Shown here: positions 1 to 8,316 of the stretch, piece after piece
How the letters are laid out: each line of letters starts with the position of its first letter
How positions within the stretch are numbered: position 1 is the stretch's first letter
Origin: Pseudomonadota bacterium
GTDB lineage: Bacteria > Pseudomonadota > Gammaproteobacteria > Burkholderiales > Burkholderiaceae_E
Direction of reading: 5' to 3'
Length of the DNA stretch: 64,000 nucleotides
Assembly (NCBI GenBank): GCA_023388075.1
Contig: JAEWGX010000085.1
Coordinates: 1-64,000 of the forward strand
Made by a program: the position numbers and the translations under genes
Notes under the pieces: generated by a model
Databases searched by the model: none
Told to the model about the DNA's origin: nothing
What the model saw: the letters and a program-made list of their open reading frames with translations, nothing else

Positions 1-329
1 ACCCGGCGATCCTGCTGTTCTGCTGCATCGGGGCGTATTCGGTCAACAACAACACGTTCGACGTGTTCATGACCATTCCGTTCGCGATCCTGGGCTACGC
101 CTTCAAGAAGCTCGACTGCGAGCCGGCGCCGCTGCTGCTCGGCTTCGTGCTGGGCAAGCTGATGGAGGAGTACCTGCGCCGGGCGCTGACCATCTCGCGC
201 GGCGACGCCACGGTGTTCTTCACTCGGCCGCTGTCGCTGGTGCTGCTCGTCATCGCCGCCGTGCTGCTGGTCCTGGTGTTCAGCCCGAAGATCGCGAAGA
301 AGCGCGAGGAGGCCTTCCAGGAAGAGTAG
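1..329 (+). CDS. Tripartite tricarboxylate transporter large permease, TctA family (C-terminal part)
   Basis: Only the last ~108 codons are present; the reading frame is open from base 3 and the gene starts before the window. The visible stretch has a conserved-looking segment NNNTFDVF, then LLLGFVLG and LMEEYLRRAL, followed by FFTRP and one hydrophobic helix, and it ends in a lysine/glutamate-rich cytoplasmic tail. This is the usual end of TctA proteins, the 12-helix permease of tripartite tricarboxylate transporters, which work with TctB and a periplasmic TctC receptor. The family assignment rests on the characteristic C-terminal motif. The substrate cannot be inferred, and the partner genes lie outside the window. 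Confidence 0.8.
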   Translation, partial: PAILLFCCIGAYSVNNNTFDVFMTIPFAILGYAFKKLDCEPAPLLLGFVLGKLMEEYLRRALTISRGDATVFFTRPLSLVLLVIAAVLLVLVFSPKIAKKREEAFQEE

Positions 330-467
330 CCGCGCGCCGTTTCGGTCACGCCTTGGTGGCGTGGGCGGGGCCGAAGTGGCGGCGCCAGCTCCGATCCAAG
401 AGAAAAGACACCGCACCGATGGCCTGCGCCACTGGTTGCGGTGCCTTTCCTGTGTGAAGGTCGATCG

Positions 468-776
468 TTACGCGACCAGGTTTTGGGGAACGCCCTCGTC
501 GGCCTGCATCGCCACGAGATCCTGCGGGACGCCTTCGTCGGCTTGCATCGCCACGAGGTCCTGCGGGACGCCTTCATCCGCTTGCATCGCCACCAGGTTC
601 TGCGGGACACCCTCGTCGGCTTGCATCGCCACCAGGTTCTGCGGGACGCCTTCATCGGCTTGCATCGCCACGAAGTGCTGTGGCACGCCTTCGTCCGAGT
701 CGACGTGGGCGGCCGAGACGCCGGCGGCGAAAATGGCCAGGATAGAGGCAACGATCAGGGATTTGCGCGCTTTCAT
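468..776 (-). CDS. Small secreted protein made of six 13-residue repeats
   Basis: The predicted product is about 102 residues. Residues 1-22 are a typical signal peptide (MKARKSLIVASIL..., ending VSAA), so export is likely. After a short linker the whole mature protein is six tandem copies of a 13-residue unit of the form DEGVPQxLVAMQA, the last cut short by the stop codon. I chose the ATG at 776 because a GGAG sits about 9 bases upstream and the signal peptide starts there; an alternative start 19 codons earlier lacks this support. I do not recognise the family. There are no cysteines, and a candidate promoter lies upstream at 858-885. A periplasmic or surface role is inference only. Confidence 0.65.
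   Translation of the reverse strand: MKARKSLIVASILAIFAAGVSAAHVDSDEGVPQHFVAMQADEGVPQNLVAMQADEGVPQNLVAMQADEGVPQDLVAMQADEGVPQDLVAMQADEGVPQNLVA
471..704 (-). repeat. Six tandem 39-bp repeats inside the small secreted protein gene
   Basis: Six head-to-tail 39-bp units (13 codons each) fill the coding region after the signal peptide. On the plus strand each unit reads like gccacgag-tcctgcgggacgcc-tc followed by gcttgcatc, with a few base differences between copies. Variation is mostly silent or limited to the residue after PQ (N, D or H). The unit length is a multiple of three, so copy number can change without breaking the frame. Confidence 0.9.
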
Positions 777-857
777 CTTTTCCACTCCTTCAATGTCTGT
801 TGTGTCTTCGATAGCTTCGTTGCGAAGCACCATGGAGACAATGTACTGCCTTGAAGG

Positions 858-885
858 ATTAGAATAAATCCGCCTGAAGTGTTAA
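858..885 (-). promoter_or_regulatory. Candidate sigma-70 promoter for the repeat protein gene
   Basis: Read on the minus strand there is a TTAACA (-35-like, 880-885), a 16-base spacer and TCTAAT (-10-like, 858-863). Each box matches the consensus at five of six positions. It lies about 80 bases upstream of the start at 776, in a locally AT-rich patch. This is pattern-based only. Confidence 0.4.
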
Positions 886-925
886 TACTGTTTCGCTGCA
901 AGCAACAATCCAGGGCAATGATCGG

Positions 926-1810
926 CTACGACCCAGCGACGACGATCCGCGAGTCGCTCCTGTTGCCCCACTCGCCCCATGACCCCAGGTAGTTACGCAC
1001 CCGCGGGTAGCCGAGCGACTTCAGCGCGATCAGCGTGCTGGCGGAGCGATAGCCGCCGTGGCAGACCGCGATGACCTCCTTCTCCGGCGTCACGCCCTTC
1101 GATCGATAGAGATCGCCGATGGCTTGTGGCGACCGGAACGCACCGGCCTCGTCGAGGTGATCGCGCCAGAACACGTGCACCGCGCCAGGAATCGTGCCGG
1201 CCCGCCGTGCACGCCGCTCGGTACCCATGTGCTCGGACAGGCGCCGGACGTCGACGATGACCGCCGATTCGTCGTCGATCGCCCGGTGCACGTCGAAGCG
1301 GGTGGCTAGCAGGCCGCGATCGACCGTGCCATTGAACGGCGGCGGCGTCGGTGGCGCCTTGGCCGGATCCACGGGCGGGGGCGCGGATGTCGCCTTGACG
1401 AGCTCCGCGCCCGCCGCGATCCATGCCTGGGTGCCGCCGTCGAGCAGCCTGACATCCGGATGCCCGAGCACCGCGAGCAGCCAGACCGCCCGGGAAGCGC
1501 GCTCTCCGCTCTCGTGGTCGTACACCACCACCGGCCGATCGGTGGTGATCCCTCGGCTGCCGACCAGGATCCGCGCCATCGCGAGAAAGGCTTCCAGCGG
1601 TGCCTCGGACGTGTCGACGAGGCTCACGCCGTAGAGGTCGAGGTGCCGGCTGCCCTCGATGTGGCCGAGGGCGAAATGCTCCGCCGGCCGCAGGTCCAGG
1701 AGGATCACGTCCCGGCGGCGAGCCTGCAGCTCGGCCGCGTCGATGAGATAGCGGCGATCCGGGAATGAGGCGGCCGGGCCGGGGGCTTCGTCATGCGCGG
1801 TGCTCGTCAT
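926..1810 (-). CDS. Two-domain sulfurtransferase (rhodanese / 3-mercaptopyruvate type)
   Basis: The 294-residue product has two rhodanese domains. The C-terminal domain carries the active-site loop CHGGYRS (Cys250), which would hold the persulfide. The matching loop of the N-terminal domain reads YDHESGERAS and has no cysteine, as usual for the inactive first domain. The CxGGxR-type loop resembles both thiosulfate and 3-mercaptopyruvate sulfurtransferases, so the donor is left open. No signal peptide is seen, so the protein is probably cytoplasmic. Its start overlaps the end of the upstream oxidoreductase gene by 20 bases, so the two are probably translated from one message under the divergent LysR regulator. 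Confidence 0.85.
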   Translation of the reverse strand: MTSTAHDEAPGPAASFPDRRYLIDAAELQARRRDVILLDLRPAEHFALGHIEGSRHLDLYGVSLVDTSEAPLEAFLAMARILVGSRGITTDRPVVVYDHESGERASRAVWLLAVLGHPDVRLLDGGTQAWIAAGAELVKATSAPPPVDPAKAPPTPPPFNGTVDRGLLATRFDVHRAIDDESAVIVDVRRLSEHMGTERRARRAGTIPGAVHVFWRDHLDEAGAFRSPQAIGDLYRSKGVTPEKEVIAVCHGGYRSASTLIALKSLGYPRVRNYLGSWGEWGNRSDSRIVVAGS

Positions 1811-2768
1811 CGGGCAATCCTACCGCGACCCCCGCGCCGGCGGCCTCGCCCCATCGCTCGCGCGCGTACCGCGCCAGGCTTCGCGGCGCAAGGCCGGTCA
1901 GGCGGCGCACACCATCGGCGACCTCGGCGGTATCTCCTGCCCGCACGAGGTCGAACAGGCCCGCCAGCATCCGCGCGTACGTCTCGGGAACGCCGCCCTG
2001 GGCCAGCACCGCGATGTAGCGCTGCGGGGTCACCGGCTCGTAGCGGATGGCGCGGCCGGCGACGGACGACAGCAGCGCGACGGCCTGGTGCAGGTCGAGC
2101 GCTTGCGGCCCCGTGAGCTCGAAAGACTGGCCGTCGAAGCGGTCGGTGCCCAGCGCGGCAACGGCCGCGTCGGCGATGTCGCGGCCGTCGACGAAGCTGA
2201 TGCGCCCACCGGCAGCGGGCAGCGACAGGACGCCCGATGCCACGCCCTCGGCCCAGAACGTGTGGAAGTTGTCGCTGAACCAGTTCGGCCGCAGAACGAC
2301 GCCCCGGGCCCCCACGGTCCTCATGTGCCGCTCGGCCACGGCATACGGATTCGACGGATCACGGTCGGCGCGGTGCTGGGACAGCAGCACGACCCTGATC
2401 GACCGCCTGGCGGCCTGCTCGATCATCGGATGCAGGGCGCCGGCCACGTCGAGATTCTCGGACGGATTGACCAGGAAGATCCGGTCGACGCCCTCCAGCG
2501 CGTGCGGGTAGGTGTCGGGCTGGGCAAGATCCAGCCGGACGGACTCGGCGCCCGCGACCGGACGCCCCGTTCGCGAGGCGGCGCGCACGCGATGGCCTGC
2601 GGCGAGCAGCCCGGGCACCAGCGAAGCGCCGATCGTGCCGGTCGCCCCGACCACGAGCACAGACCCCAGGGACACGCCCACCCCCGGCCGGGCAGCGCGC
2701 TCCGGAGCGTGCTCGACAGCAAGGCGGTGAGCGGCGGCAGGGAGGATCGGGTTGAATGCGTCTTTCAT
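1791..2768 (-). CDS. NmrA-like NAD(P)-binding oxidoreductase / sugar-epimerase-like protein
   Basis: The product is about 325 residues. After roughly 35 disordered N-terminal residues comes a Rossmann nucleotide-binding motif, VVGATGTIGASL, typical of atypical short-chain dehydrogenases of the NmrA/azoreductase-like group. A later RPNWFSDNF segment also fits that group, and there is no classical YxxxK catalytic pair. Such proteins are either NAD(P)H-dependent reductases or redox sensors, so the substrate is unknown. The ATG at 2768 is preferred over one 13 codons upstream because GGAG lies 6 bases before it. It forms an operon with the downstream sulfurtransferase and is divergent from the LysR gene at 2949. 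Confidence 0.75.
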   Translation of the reverse strand: MKDAFNPILPAAAHRLAVEHAPERAARPGVGVSLGSVLVVGATGTIGASLVPGLLAAGHRVRAASRTGRPVAGAESVRLDLAQPDTYPHALEGVDRIFLVNPSENLDVAGALHPMIEQAARRSIRVVLLSQHRADRDPSNPYAVAERHMRTVGARGVVLRPNWFSDNFHTFWAEGVASGVLSLPAAGGRISFVDGRDIADAAVAALGTDRFDGQSFELTGPQALDLHQAVALLSSVAGRAIRYEPVTPQRYIAVLAQGGVPETYARMLAGLFDLVRAGDTAEVADGVRRLTGLAPRSLARYARERWGEAAGAGVAVGLPDDEHRA

Positions 2769-2892
2769 GATGGTCTCCAGGATGTCGATGGCTTTACCGG
2801 GTCGCATGCCGCTTGAGTTGAAGGGCTGCTAATCAGTGCCCTCACTGTAGACAGCACACTGCTCGGTGATTAGCCCCTGGCGACGAACGATA

Positions 2893-2913
2893 TCTTGAAG
2901 CTAAACTTCAAGA
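2893..2913. promoter_or_regulatory. Palindromic operator candidate between LysR gene and oxidoreductase operon
   Basis: A perfect 8-base inverted repeat, TCTTGAAG / CTTCAAGA, is separated by 5 bases (ctaaa). It fits the T-N11-A inverted-repeat form bound by LysR-type regulators. It lies 36 bases before the proposed LysR start and about 125 bases before the divergent oxidoreductase start, where autoregulation and control of the divergent operon would be expected. Binding is inferred. Confidence 0.55.
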
Positions 2914-2948
2914 CCGAAACCAGTACCGGTTGAACCGGGGAGACGAGG

Positions 2949-3851
2949 CTGGAGGATCTCAAGCGCTTCGCGATCTTCGCCGAGGTGGTCCGCTGCGGCT
3001 CCCTGTCGGCGGCTGCCCGTTTCCTGGGCATCAGTCCCTCCGCGGTGAGCCAGCAGCTGAGGGCGCTGGAGGCAGAGCATCGGGTCACGCTGCTGAACCG
3101 CACCACGCGCAAGCTCACGCTGACCGCGACAGGCGCGCGCGTCGCGCAGCATGCCCGCGCGATGCTCGAGGCCGCGGCTCGCGCCAGGGAACAGCTCGCG
3201 CGTGTTCGCGACATCCCGGAGGGCGAGCTGCGCGTGGCCGCGCCGGTCGGCTTCGCCCGCTTCCTGGGCCCAGCGCTGGCGCCCCTGCTGGCGGAGTACC
3301 CGGACCTGACGCTCACCCTGCTCGTCGCCGACGAGCCCATCGACCTGATCGACCAGCGCATCGACGTCGCGATCCGCGCCCGCGCGCTGCCGGACTCGGA
3401 CTGGGTGGCGCAACCGCTGTTCCGCCTGGAGTGCCGGATCTGCGCGGCCCCCGCCTACCTCGCGACTGCCGGCATCCCCGCGACGCCGCGATCCCTGGCC
3501 GACCATCAGTGGATCGGCTTCACCACGGCAGGCGACACGGCACGACTCGATCTGCGCGACGACGCGGGGAATGTCGAGCGGGTCGAGGTCCGGCAGCGCT
3601 TTGGCGGCAACAGCCTCATCACGCTTCGCGAGCTCTGCGTGGCTGGCCTCGGCCTCGCGGTGCTGGTATCGGCGGAGGCGCGCGATCAGCTCAATGCGGG
3701 CCGGCTGGTCCCGGTGCTGGACGGCTGGCGGGTGTCGCCGCTGCCGTTCTGGGCCGTCACTCACGGCCGGGATCGACCGGCGCGGGTGACGCGCGCGATC
3801 GCCGCGCTGCGTGACTCCATGCTCCGCTCGAACGATGCGCTGCCCTGGTGA
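2949..3851 (+). CDS. LysR-type transcriptional regulator
   Basis: A 300-residue LysR protein. An N-terminal winged helix-turn-helix spans roughly residues 17-45 (GSLSAAARFLGISPSAVSQQ), followed by the linker helix and a periplasmic-binding-like effector domain. The next GTG at 2985 would remove the first helix (EDLKRFAIFAEVV), which LysR proteins need. An in-frame TGA at 2931 leaves only the CTG at 2949 as a start that restores the standard N-terminus, and GGGGAG sits about 6 bases upstream of it. I therefore call a CTG start, with some uncertainty. It probably controls the divergent oxidoreductase/sulfurtransferase operon through the palindrome at 2893-2913. Confidence 0.8.
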   Translation: MEDLKRFAIFAEVVRCGSLSAAARFLGISPSAVSQQLRALEAEHRVTLLNRTTRKLTLTATGARVAQHARAMLEAAARAREQLARVRDIPEGELRVAAPVGFARFLGPALAPLLAEYPDLTLTLLVADEPIDLIDQRIDVAIRARALPDSDWVAQPLFRLECRICAAPAYLATAGIPATPRSLADHQWIGFTTAGDTARLDLRDDAGNVERVEVRQRFGGNSLITLRELCVAGLGLAVLVSAEARDQLNAGRLVPVLDGWRVSPLPFWAVTHGRDRPARVTRAIAALRDSMLRSNDALPW

Positions 3852-3860
3852 CCGCCGTGC

Positions 3861-4532
3861 TCAGGCCCGAGGCGGGTCGGTCCTGGCGAGCCGCTCGAGG
3901 TCCCGCCTTGCGCGCTTGCGCACTTCCCCGATGCGCGCGGCGATCCAGTCGAGCGCGAACCCGGCCGTCGGGTCGTCTCCGATCATCGCCTGGTAGCGCG
4001 CCCTCGCCAGGAAGAGATCGTTCAACTTGCCCATGCGGTCCTGGATCGGCTTGAGCGATGCCAGGTAACGTTTCACCCCCTTTCGACGCAGGGCGGGCGC
4101 GAAGAACTCGGCCGCGTAGCGCTGGCGCTTGATCCGCTTCCGAACGGAATGCAACGCCGCTTCGTCAAGCGTGTCGAACCGCTTCGCATCCGCCGCGATG
4201 CGGCGATGCCATCGCCGCAAGCGCTGCTCCGCTCGCCGCTGAAACGCGATGGCAGGGCGATCGTGAGGCCGCGACGTCGCATCGGTCGGTGACGCGACCG
4301 GCTCGAGGCCGTCGCCCGGCGAATCCGCGCCCGAGGCCGGCTCGGGCGACACGCCTTTGCTTTCGGCAGCTTGCTCCGACAGGCCGACCCGCCACGCGAT
4401 CCAGGGCGAGGAGCGTCTTCCGGGTGCCAGGATCGCGCACGAGCTTCGCCGGATCGAGAGGCTCGGATACCGTGAGCGGATCCAGTGGTGGTGCGCCGGC
4501 CGCAGTTCGATCTCTGACTGGGTGGCCACCAT
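3861..4532 (-). pseudogene. Decayed CYTH/CHAD-type protein (CHAD domain remnant)
   Basis: The last ~140 codons encode the C-terminal half of a CHAD domain, with the histidine/arginine-rich core HSVRKRIKRQRYAAEFF and the helix KPIQDRMGKLND. CHAD domains bind polyphosphate and often sit behind a CYTH triphosphatase domain. Upstream, a short stretch ending QSEIEL resembles CYTH-type sequence but is followed by noise. A CHAD-like helix (DPGTRKTLLAL) continues in another frame until about 4400, so at least one frameshift and a large deletion are likely. A full CHAD domain is about twice this length. The boundary at 4532 is a guess. It could still make a small basic protein. Confidence 0.55.
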
Positions 4533-4575
4533 GGTGGAAGACGGCCCGAAGGGAAGCGACTCTACGTTGGGGAGA

Positions 4576-5754
4576 CTACGGTTGGTTGCCCGGCCGCTTC
4601 GCCTGGTGGACCGTGCCCGCATCAAGCAGCGCGGCGATCTCGGCATCGGTATAGCCGACGGCCGCCAGCAGCTCGCTGGTGTGCTCGCCCACGCGCGGCG
4701 CCCGGGTCGGCAACTGTGCGGGTGTGCGATCGAAGCGCGGTGCCGGAGCGGGTTGCGTGACACCCTCGTCCGTCACGAACGTCCGGCGCGCCGCGTTGTG
4801 CGGATGGCCAGGCGCCTCGGTCATCGAGAGGACGGGCGCAAAGCAGGCGTCGCTGCCTTCGAGGAGCCGGCACCATTCGTCCCGGGTCCGCGTCCGGAAG
4901 ATGGCGGCCAGCTCGCGGCGCAAGGCTGGCCACCGTGCCGCCTCCCATTGCTCCTCGAACCGCGCATCGTCGACACCGCAGAGTTCCAGCAGGCGACGAT
5001 AGAACTGCGGCTCGATCGCCCCCACCGAGACGTGGCGTCCGTCGGCGCATTCATAGCTGCCGTAGAAATGTGCCGCGCCGTCGAGAAAGTTGCGCTCGCG
5101 CGCATCCTGCCAGAGCCCCTTGGCCAGCAAGCCGTAGGGCAGCGCCATCATGAGCGCGGCGCCGTCGGTCATCGCCGCATCCACCACCTGCCCTTCCCCG
5201 TCCCTCTGTGCCTGCGCCAGCGCGGCGAGGACGCCGACCGCGAGCAGCATGCCGCCGCCTCCGTAGTCGCCCACCAGGTTGAGCGGTGGCACCGGCGGCC
5301 GATCCGCGGCGCCGATGCCGTGCAGCGCCCCCGAGAGCGCGATGTAGTTGATGTCGTGCCCGGCAGCCTGCGCAAGCGGCCCGTCCTGCCCCCAACCGGT
5401 CATGCGGCCGTAGACAAGCCGGCGATTGCGCTCGCGACAGGGCCCGGGACCGAGCCCGAGCTTCTCGGCAACGCCAGGCCGATAGCCTTCGACCAGGATG
5501 TCCGCGCGCTCCACCAGGCGCATGACCGCACCGAGGCCGCGCGGGTCCTTCAGGTCCACCGAGAGCGAGCGCCGCCCCCGGTCCACGATGCCGTCGTTGC
5601 GCAGCAGGGCTTGCATCGGTCCCGAGCCGACCGAAGGCAGGCGGTCCACCCGGATCACCGCGGCGCCGAGGTCCGCGAGCATCATGCAGGCGAACGGGCC
5701 CGGCCCGATGCCCGCGAGCTCCACCACCGTCACGTGCTCGAGTGGTCCCGGCAT
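4576..5754 (-). CDS. Alpha-methylacyl-CoA racemase-like class III CoA-transferase family protein
   Basis: A CaiB/BaiF-family protein of 392 residues. It carries the two residues diagnostic of alpha-methylacyl-CoA racemases rather than transferases: the His in AGHDINY (about 133) and the Asp in VGDYGGG (about 163), spaced as in the mycobacterial enzyme. It should epimerise 2-methyl-branched acyl-CoAs, in the cytoplasm. I took the ATG at 5754 rather than a TTG three codons earlier. The upstream transglutaminase-like gene ends 27 bases away, and the operon continues up to the CoA-transferase at 10735. In that setting it could set the stereochemistry of a 2-methyl acyl-CoA before dehydrogenation (inference). 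Confidence 0.8.
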   Translation of the reverse strand: MPGPLEHVTVVELAGIGPGPFACMMLADLGAAVIRVDRLPSVGSGPMQALLRNDGIVDRGRRSLSVDLKDPRGLGAVMRLVERADILVEGYRPGVAEKLGLGPGPCRERNRRLVYGRMTGWGQDGPLAQAAGHDINYIALSGALHGIGAADRPPVPPLNLVGDYGGGGMLLAVGVLAALAQAQRDGEGQVVDAAMTDGAALMMALPYGLLAKGLWQDARERNFLDGAAHFYGSYECADGRHVSVGAIEPQFYRRLLELCGVDDARFEEQWEAARWPALRRELAAIFRTRTRDEWCRLLEGSDACFAPVLSMTEAPGHPHNAARRTFVTDEGVTQPAPAPRFDRTPAQLPTRAPRVGEHTSELLAAVGYTDAEIAALLDAGTVHQAKRPGNQP

Positions 5755-5781
5755 CGCAGGCAAGCCGTCAGCGGATCGGTC

Positions 5782-6474
5782 TCATTCCCTGCCGAACTCG
5801 ACAGCGTCGTGGCTCGATCCCTGCCAGAGGGCCGGCGGATAGAAGCCGGCGAACTCGTCGTGGATCCGTCGATACGGCAGGTCCGACCAGACGCCGTGGT
5901 CCCGCAGGTAGCTCATGTGACGGGTGCCGGCGGCGTCGAACTGCTGGAGGATCGCATCGGAGCTGCCGTCGAACTCCGTGGGCGGCACCCCCATGCGCGC
6001 GCAGAGCGTCGTATTGAAGGCCGGCGCAGCCTTGAGCCATCGTCCCTCCAGGTGCAGCGCCGCCCATCCATGATGGATGAAGACGTCCTTGCCGCCCATT
6101 CGCTCCTTGAGCTTCGCCGAGGTGAAGTGGTTGACCACGTCCGAGAGCCCGATCGCGGCCGGGATGCCGACGCTGCGCGCGGCAGCGGCAAGCAGCACCG
6201 CCTTGGGGATGCAGTAGGCATGGCCTTCGGCCAGCACGGTGCTGGCGCGATACTTCTCCGGAACGAGGCGCACGTTGTAGGGGTCGTAGCGGATATCGTC
6301 GCGAACGGCGCGGAAGAGCCGCACGGCCTGCTCGCGCGGCGTGTCGGCACCGGCCACCGCCTCGCGCGCGAAGCGCTCCACCCGTGGGTCCCGGTAGTCC
6401 AGGAACTCGGTCGCCTTCAGGTACAGCGGCCCGGGCTCCGGCCAGCCGTACGGGGTGAATTCGTTGCTCGTCAT
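5782..6474 (-). CDS. Transglutaminase-like cysteine protein
   Basis: A 230-residue protein with a transglutaminase-like core. The nucleophile is in the segment AYCIPKAVLLAAAARSVGIPA, and the His is in FIHHGWAALHLEGRW. The next motif reads KAAPAFN, without the usual acidic residue; the Asn may fill that role, but I cannot confirm it. No signal peptide is present, so it is probably cytoplasmic. I chose the ATG at 6474 because AGGAAGG precedes it by about 5 bases; another ATG lies 5 codons upstream. Such genes occur beside acyl-CoA genes, but the substrate is unknown. It may cleave or form an amide or thioester in this pathway. Confidence 0.7.
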   Translation of the reverse strand: MTSNEFTPYGWPEPGPLYLKATEFLDYRDPRVERFAREAVAGADTPREQAVRLFRAVRDDIRYDPYNVRLVPEKYRASTVLAEGHAYCIPKAVLLAAAARSVGIPAAIGLSDVVNHFTSAKLKERMGGKDVFIHHGWAALHLEGRWLKAAPAFNTTLCARMGVPPTEFDGSSDAILQQFDAAGTRHMSYLRDHGVWSDLPYRRIHDEFAGFYPPALWQGSSHDAVEFGRE

Positions 6475-6571
6475 CGCGCCTTCCTGCATGCAAGCGTCTA
6501 GTCTAGCGCGACCGCCATGTGCCCTGCGGCCGGCCGGCTCCGTTAACGCGAAGACCCTCCCCGCAGGGTCC

Positions 6572-8278
6572 TCACGGGGCCCTGGAGGCCAGCGCCCGCT
6601 CCATCAGCTCGCGCGCCACCACCTTGAGCGCCAGCGTCTCCTCGGCGCCCTCGAAAATGGAGAGCACCCGCGCGTCGACGAAGTAGCGGCTGACCGGGCT
6701 TTCCTCCGCGTAGCCCATGCCGCCGTGCATCTGCAGGGCCTCGCGCGTGACCAGCTCGGCGGAGCGGCAGGCGAGCAGCTTCACCAGGCTCGCTTCCATC
6801 CGCCCGTGGCCCGAGTCGACCAGCCGCGCCACCGCGTAGGCCAGTTGCCGGCAGGCGGCGAGCCGCGCAGCCATGCGGGCGAGCTTGGCGCGCGAAAGCG
6901 GAAAGTCCGCGAGGGGCGCGCCGAAGACCCGGCGCTCGGTGGCGTAGCGGATGGCCGCGCGCAGCGCCGCGCGCATCACGCCGCAGGCGCGCGCTGCGGT
7001 CTGCATGCGTCCGCCCACCATGCCCGCCATGGTGAGGTAGAAGCCACGCCCGAGCCCCGCCTCGCCGCCGACCACGTTGGCATCGGGAACGAAGAACCGC
7101 TCGAAGGCGAGATCGAACGAGTGCATGCCGCGATAGCCGATAGTGGGAATGGCGCGGCCGGAGAGTACGCCGCCGCCCTCCTGGCGCACTTCGAAGTCGT
7201 GCCCGTCGAAGGACGGCTTCTCCACCAGCAGCACGCTGAGGCCACGGTGCCCGAGCGAGCGGTCCGGATCCGTGCGGGTGACCACCATGAGCAGGCCCGC
7301 CTTGCCGGCGAAGGTGCACCAGGTCTTCGCGCCATCGAGCAGCCAGCCGCCGGGAACGCGTGTGCCCTTGAGCGCCAGGCTTGCCACGTCCGAGCCGTAG
7401 TCCGGTTCGGTGATGGCGATCGCGCAAAGCGGGTCGCCGGCCGCGATGCGCGGCAGCCAGAGCGACTTCTGTTCGTCCGTGCCGCCCGCGAGCAGCGCCC
7501 GCGCGAGGATCTCCGGCCGCGTGATGAGGCTGCCCGCCGCCGCGAGCGAACCCTCGGACAGCGCCTCGGTGACGACCACCATCAGCAGGGTGTCCTCTCC
7601 CTCGTCCGGCCCGCTGCCACCATACGACGCCGGTATCGCCAGCCCGAAGACGCCCATCTCGCGCAGCGGCTGCAGCAGGCTCTCGGGCACGGTGAGGTCG
7701 TTGCGATGGATCGATTCGGCGAGCGGCGCGACGACCTCCGCGGAGAACCGGCGAAAGCTGGCCTGCGCGAGGGCGTGATCCTCGTCGAGCGGCGGCGCGC
7801 CCGCGTCTGCGTCCGAGGCGATCACCGCGCGACCGGCGGCTTCGAGCGCGGCCGATCCCGCGGCCTCGCGACGCAACCGCATCCAGGAGGGATCGGCAGC
7901 GATCGCATGCAGCCGGGCGGCATCCAGGCCGGTCTCGAGGAAGAGCGACTGCAGCCGCGAATGCACGTCGCCGGCGGCCTCGACGCCGTGGATGAGCGAC
8001 AGCGCGATACGCAGCGACGGCGCGTCCACTTCCAGCCCTGCGATGAAGGTCTCGGCGGCGAGCAGGTCGGCGCCGGCCCACGCAAGCTCGAACGCCGCGA
8101 CCTGGTGGCGGTCCATCGCGGCGGGATCGAGGCGACCGTCCACCACGCAGTCGCGAGCGAGCGCGGCGGTTGCCGCATCGAAGGCCCCGCGCAGCGATTG
8201 GAGCACCCGCCGCATCGCCGGGACCTGCGCCCGGATCGCGTCCGGATCGGCCCGCTGCGTCAATGCCTTTCCGCCCAT
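6572..8278 (-). CDS. Acyl-CoA dehydrogenase with N-terminal helical extension, methylsuccinyl-CoA dehydrogenase-like
   Basis: At 568 residues this is about 180 residues longer than a standard acyl-CoA dehydrogenase. The first ~170 residues form a separate helical region, and the FAD-dependent dehydrogenase fold follows. Motifs include ITEPDYGSDVA, GAKTWCTFAGKAG, IGYRGMHSFD and LQMHGGMGYAEESPVSRY, with the probable catalytic Glu in SIFEGAEE. The length and these motifs fit, from memory, methylsuccinyl-CoA dehydrogenase (Mcd) of the ethylmalonyl-CoA pathway, which yields mesaconyl-C1-CoA. A GAGGGA precedes the ATG. It lies 38 bases after the other dehydrogenase gene. The electron acceptor is presumably ETF. 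Substrate assignment is moderate; long-chain or branched-chain activity is the alternative. Confidence 0.8.
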   Translation of the reverse strand: MGGKALTQRADPDAIRAQVPAMRRVLQSLRGAFDAATAALARDCVVDGRLDPAAMDRHQVAAFELAWAGADLLAAETFIAGLEVDAPSLRIALSLIHGVEAAGDVHSRLQSLFLETGLDAARLHAIAADPSWMRLRREAAGSAALEAAGRAVIASDADAGAPPLDEDHALAQASFRRFSAEVVAPLAESIHRNDLTVPESLLQPLREMGVFGLAIPASYGGSGPDEGEDTLLMVVVTEALSEGSLAAAGSLITRPEILARALLAGGTDEQKSLWLPRIAAGDPLCAIAITEPDYGSDVASLALKGTRVPGGWLLDGAKTWCTFAGKAGLLMVVTRTDPDRSLGHRGLSVLLVEKPSFDGHDFEVRQEGGGVLSGRAIPTIGYRGMHSFDLAFERFFVPDANVVGGEAGLGRGFYLTMAGMVGGRMQTAARACGVMRAALRAAIRYATERRVFGAPLADFPLSRAKLARMAARLAACRQLAYAVARLVDSGHGRMEASLVKLLACRSAELVTREALQMHGGMGYAEESPVSRYFVDARVLSIFEGAEETLALKVVARELMERALASRAP

Positions 8279-8316
8279 GCGCGCGTCCCTCGTCCCTCGG
8301 TGGCCCCGGGCTGCAT

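Noticed and set aside
471..704. CRISPR-like array
   Set aside because: The units are 39 bases in a row with no unique spacers, and they encode protein repeats.
361..867. Plus-strand open frames with CGTPSSACIATR-like repeats
   Set aside because: They are shadows of the 39-base repeats. The minus-strand frame has a signal peptide, ribosome site and promoter-like boxes; the others have none.
4357..6501. 714-codon plus-strand frame opposite the racemase and transglutaminase-like genes
   Set aside because: No recognised domain. The minus strand carries clear family motifs.
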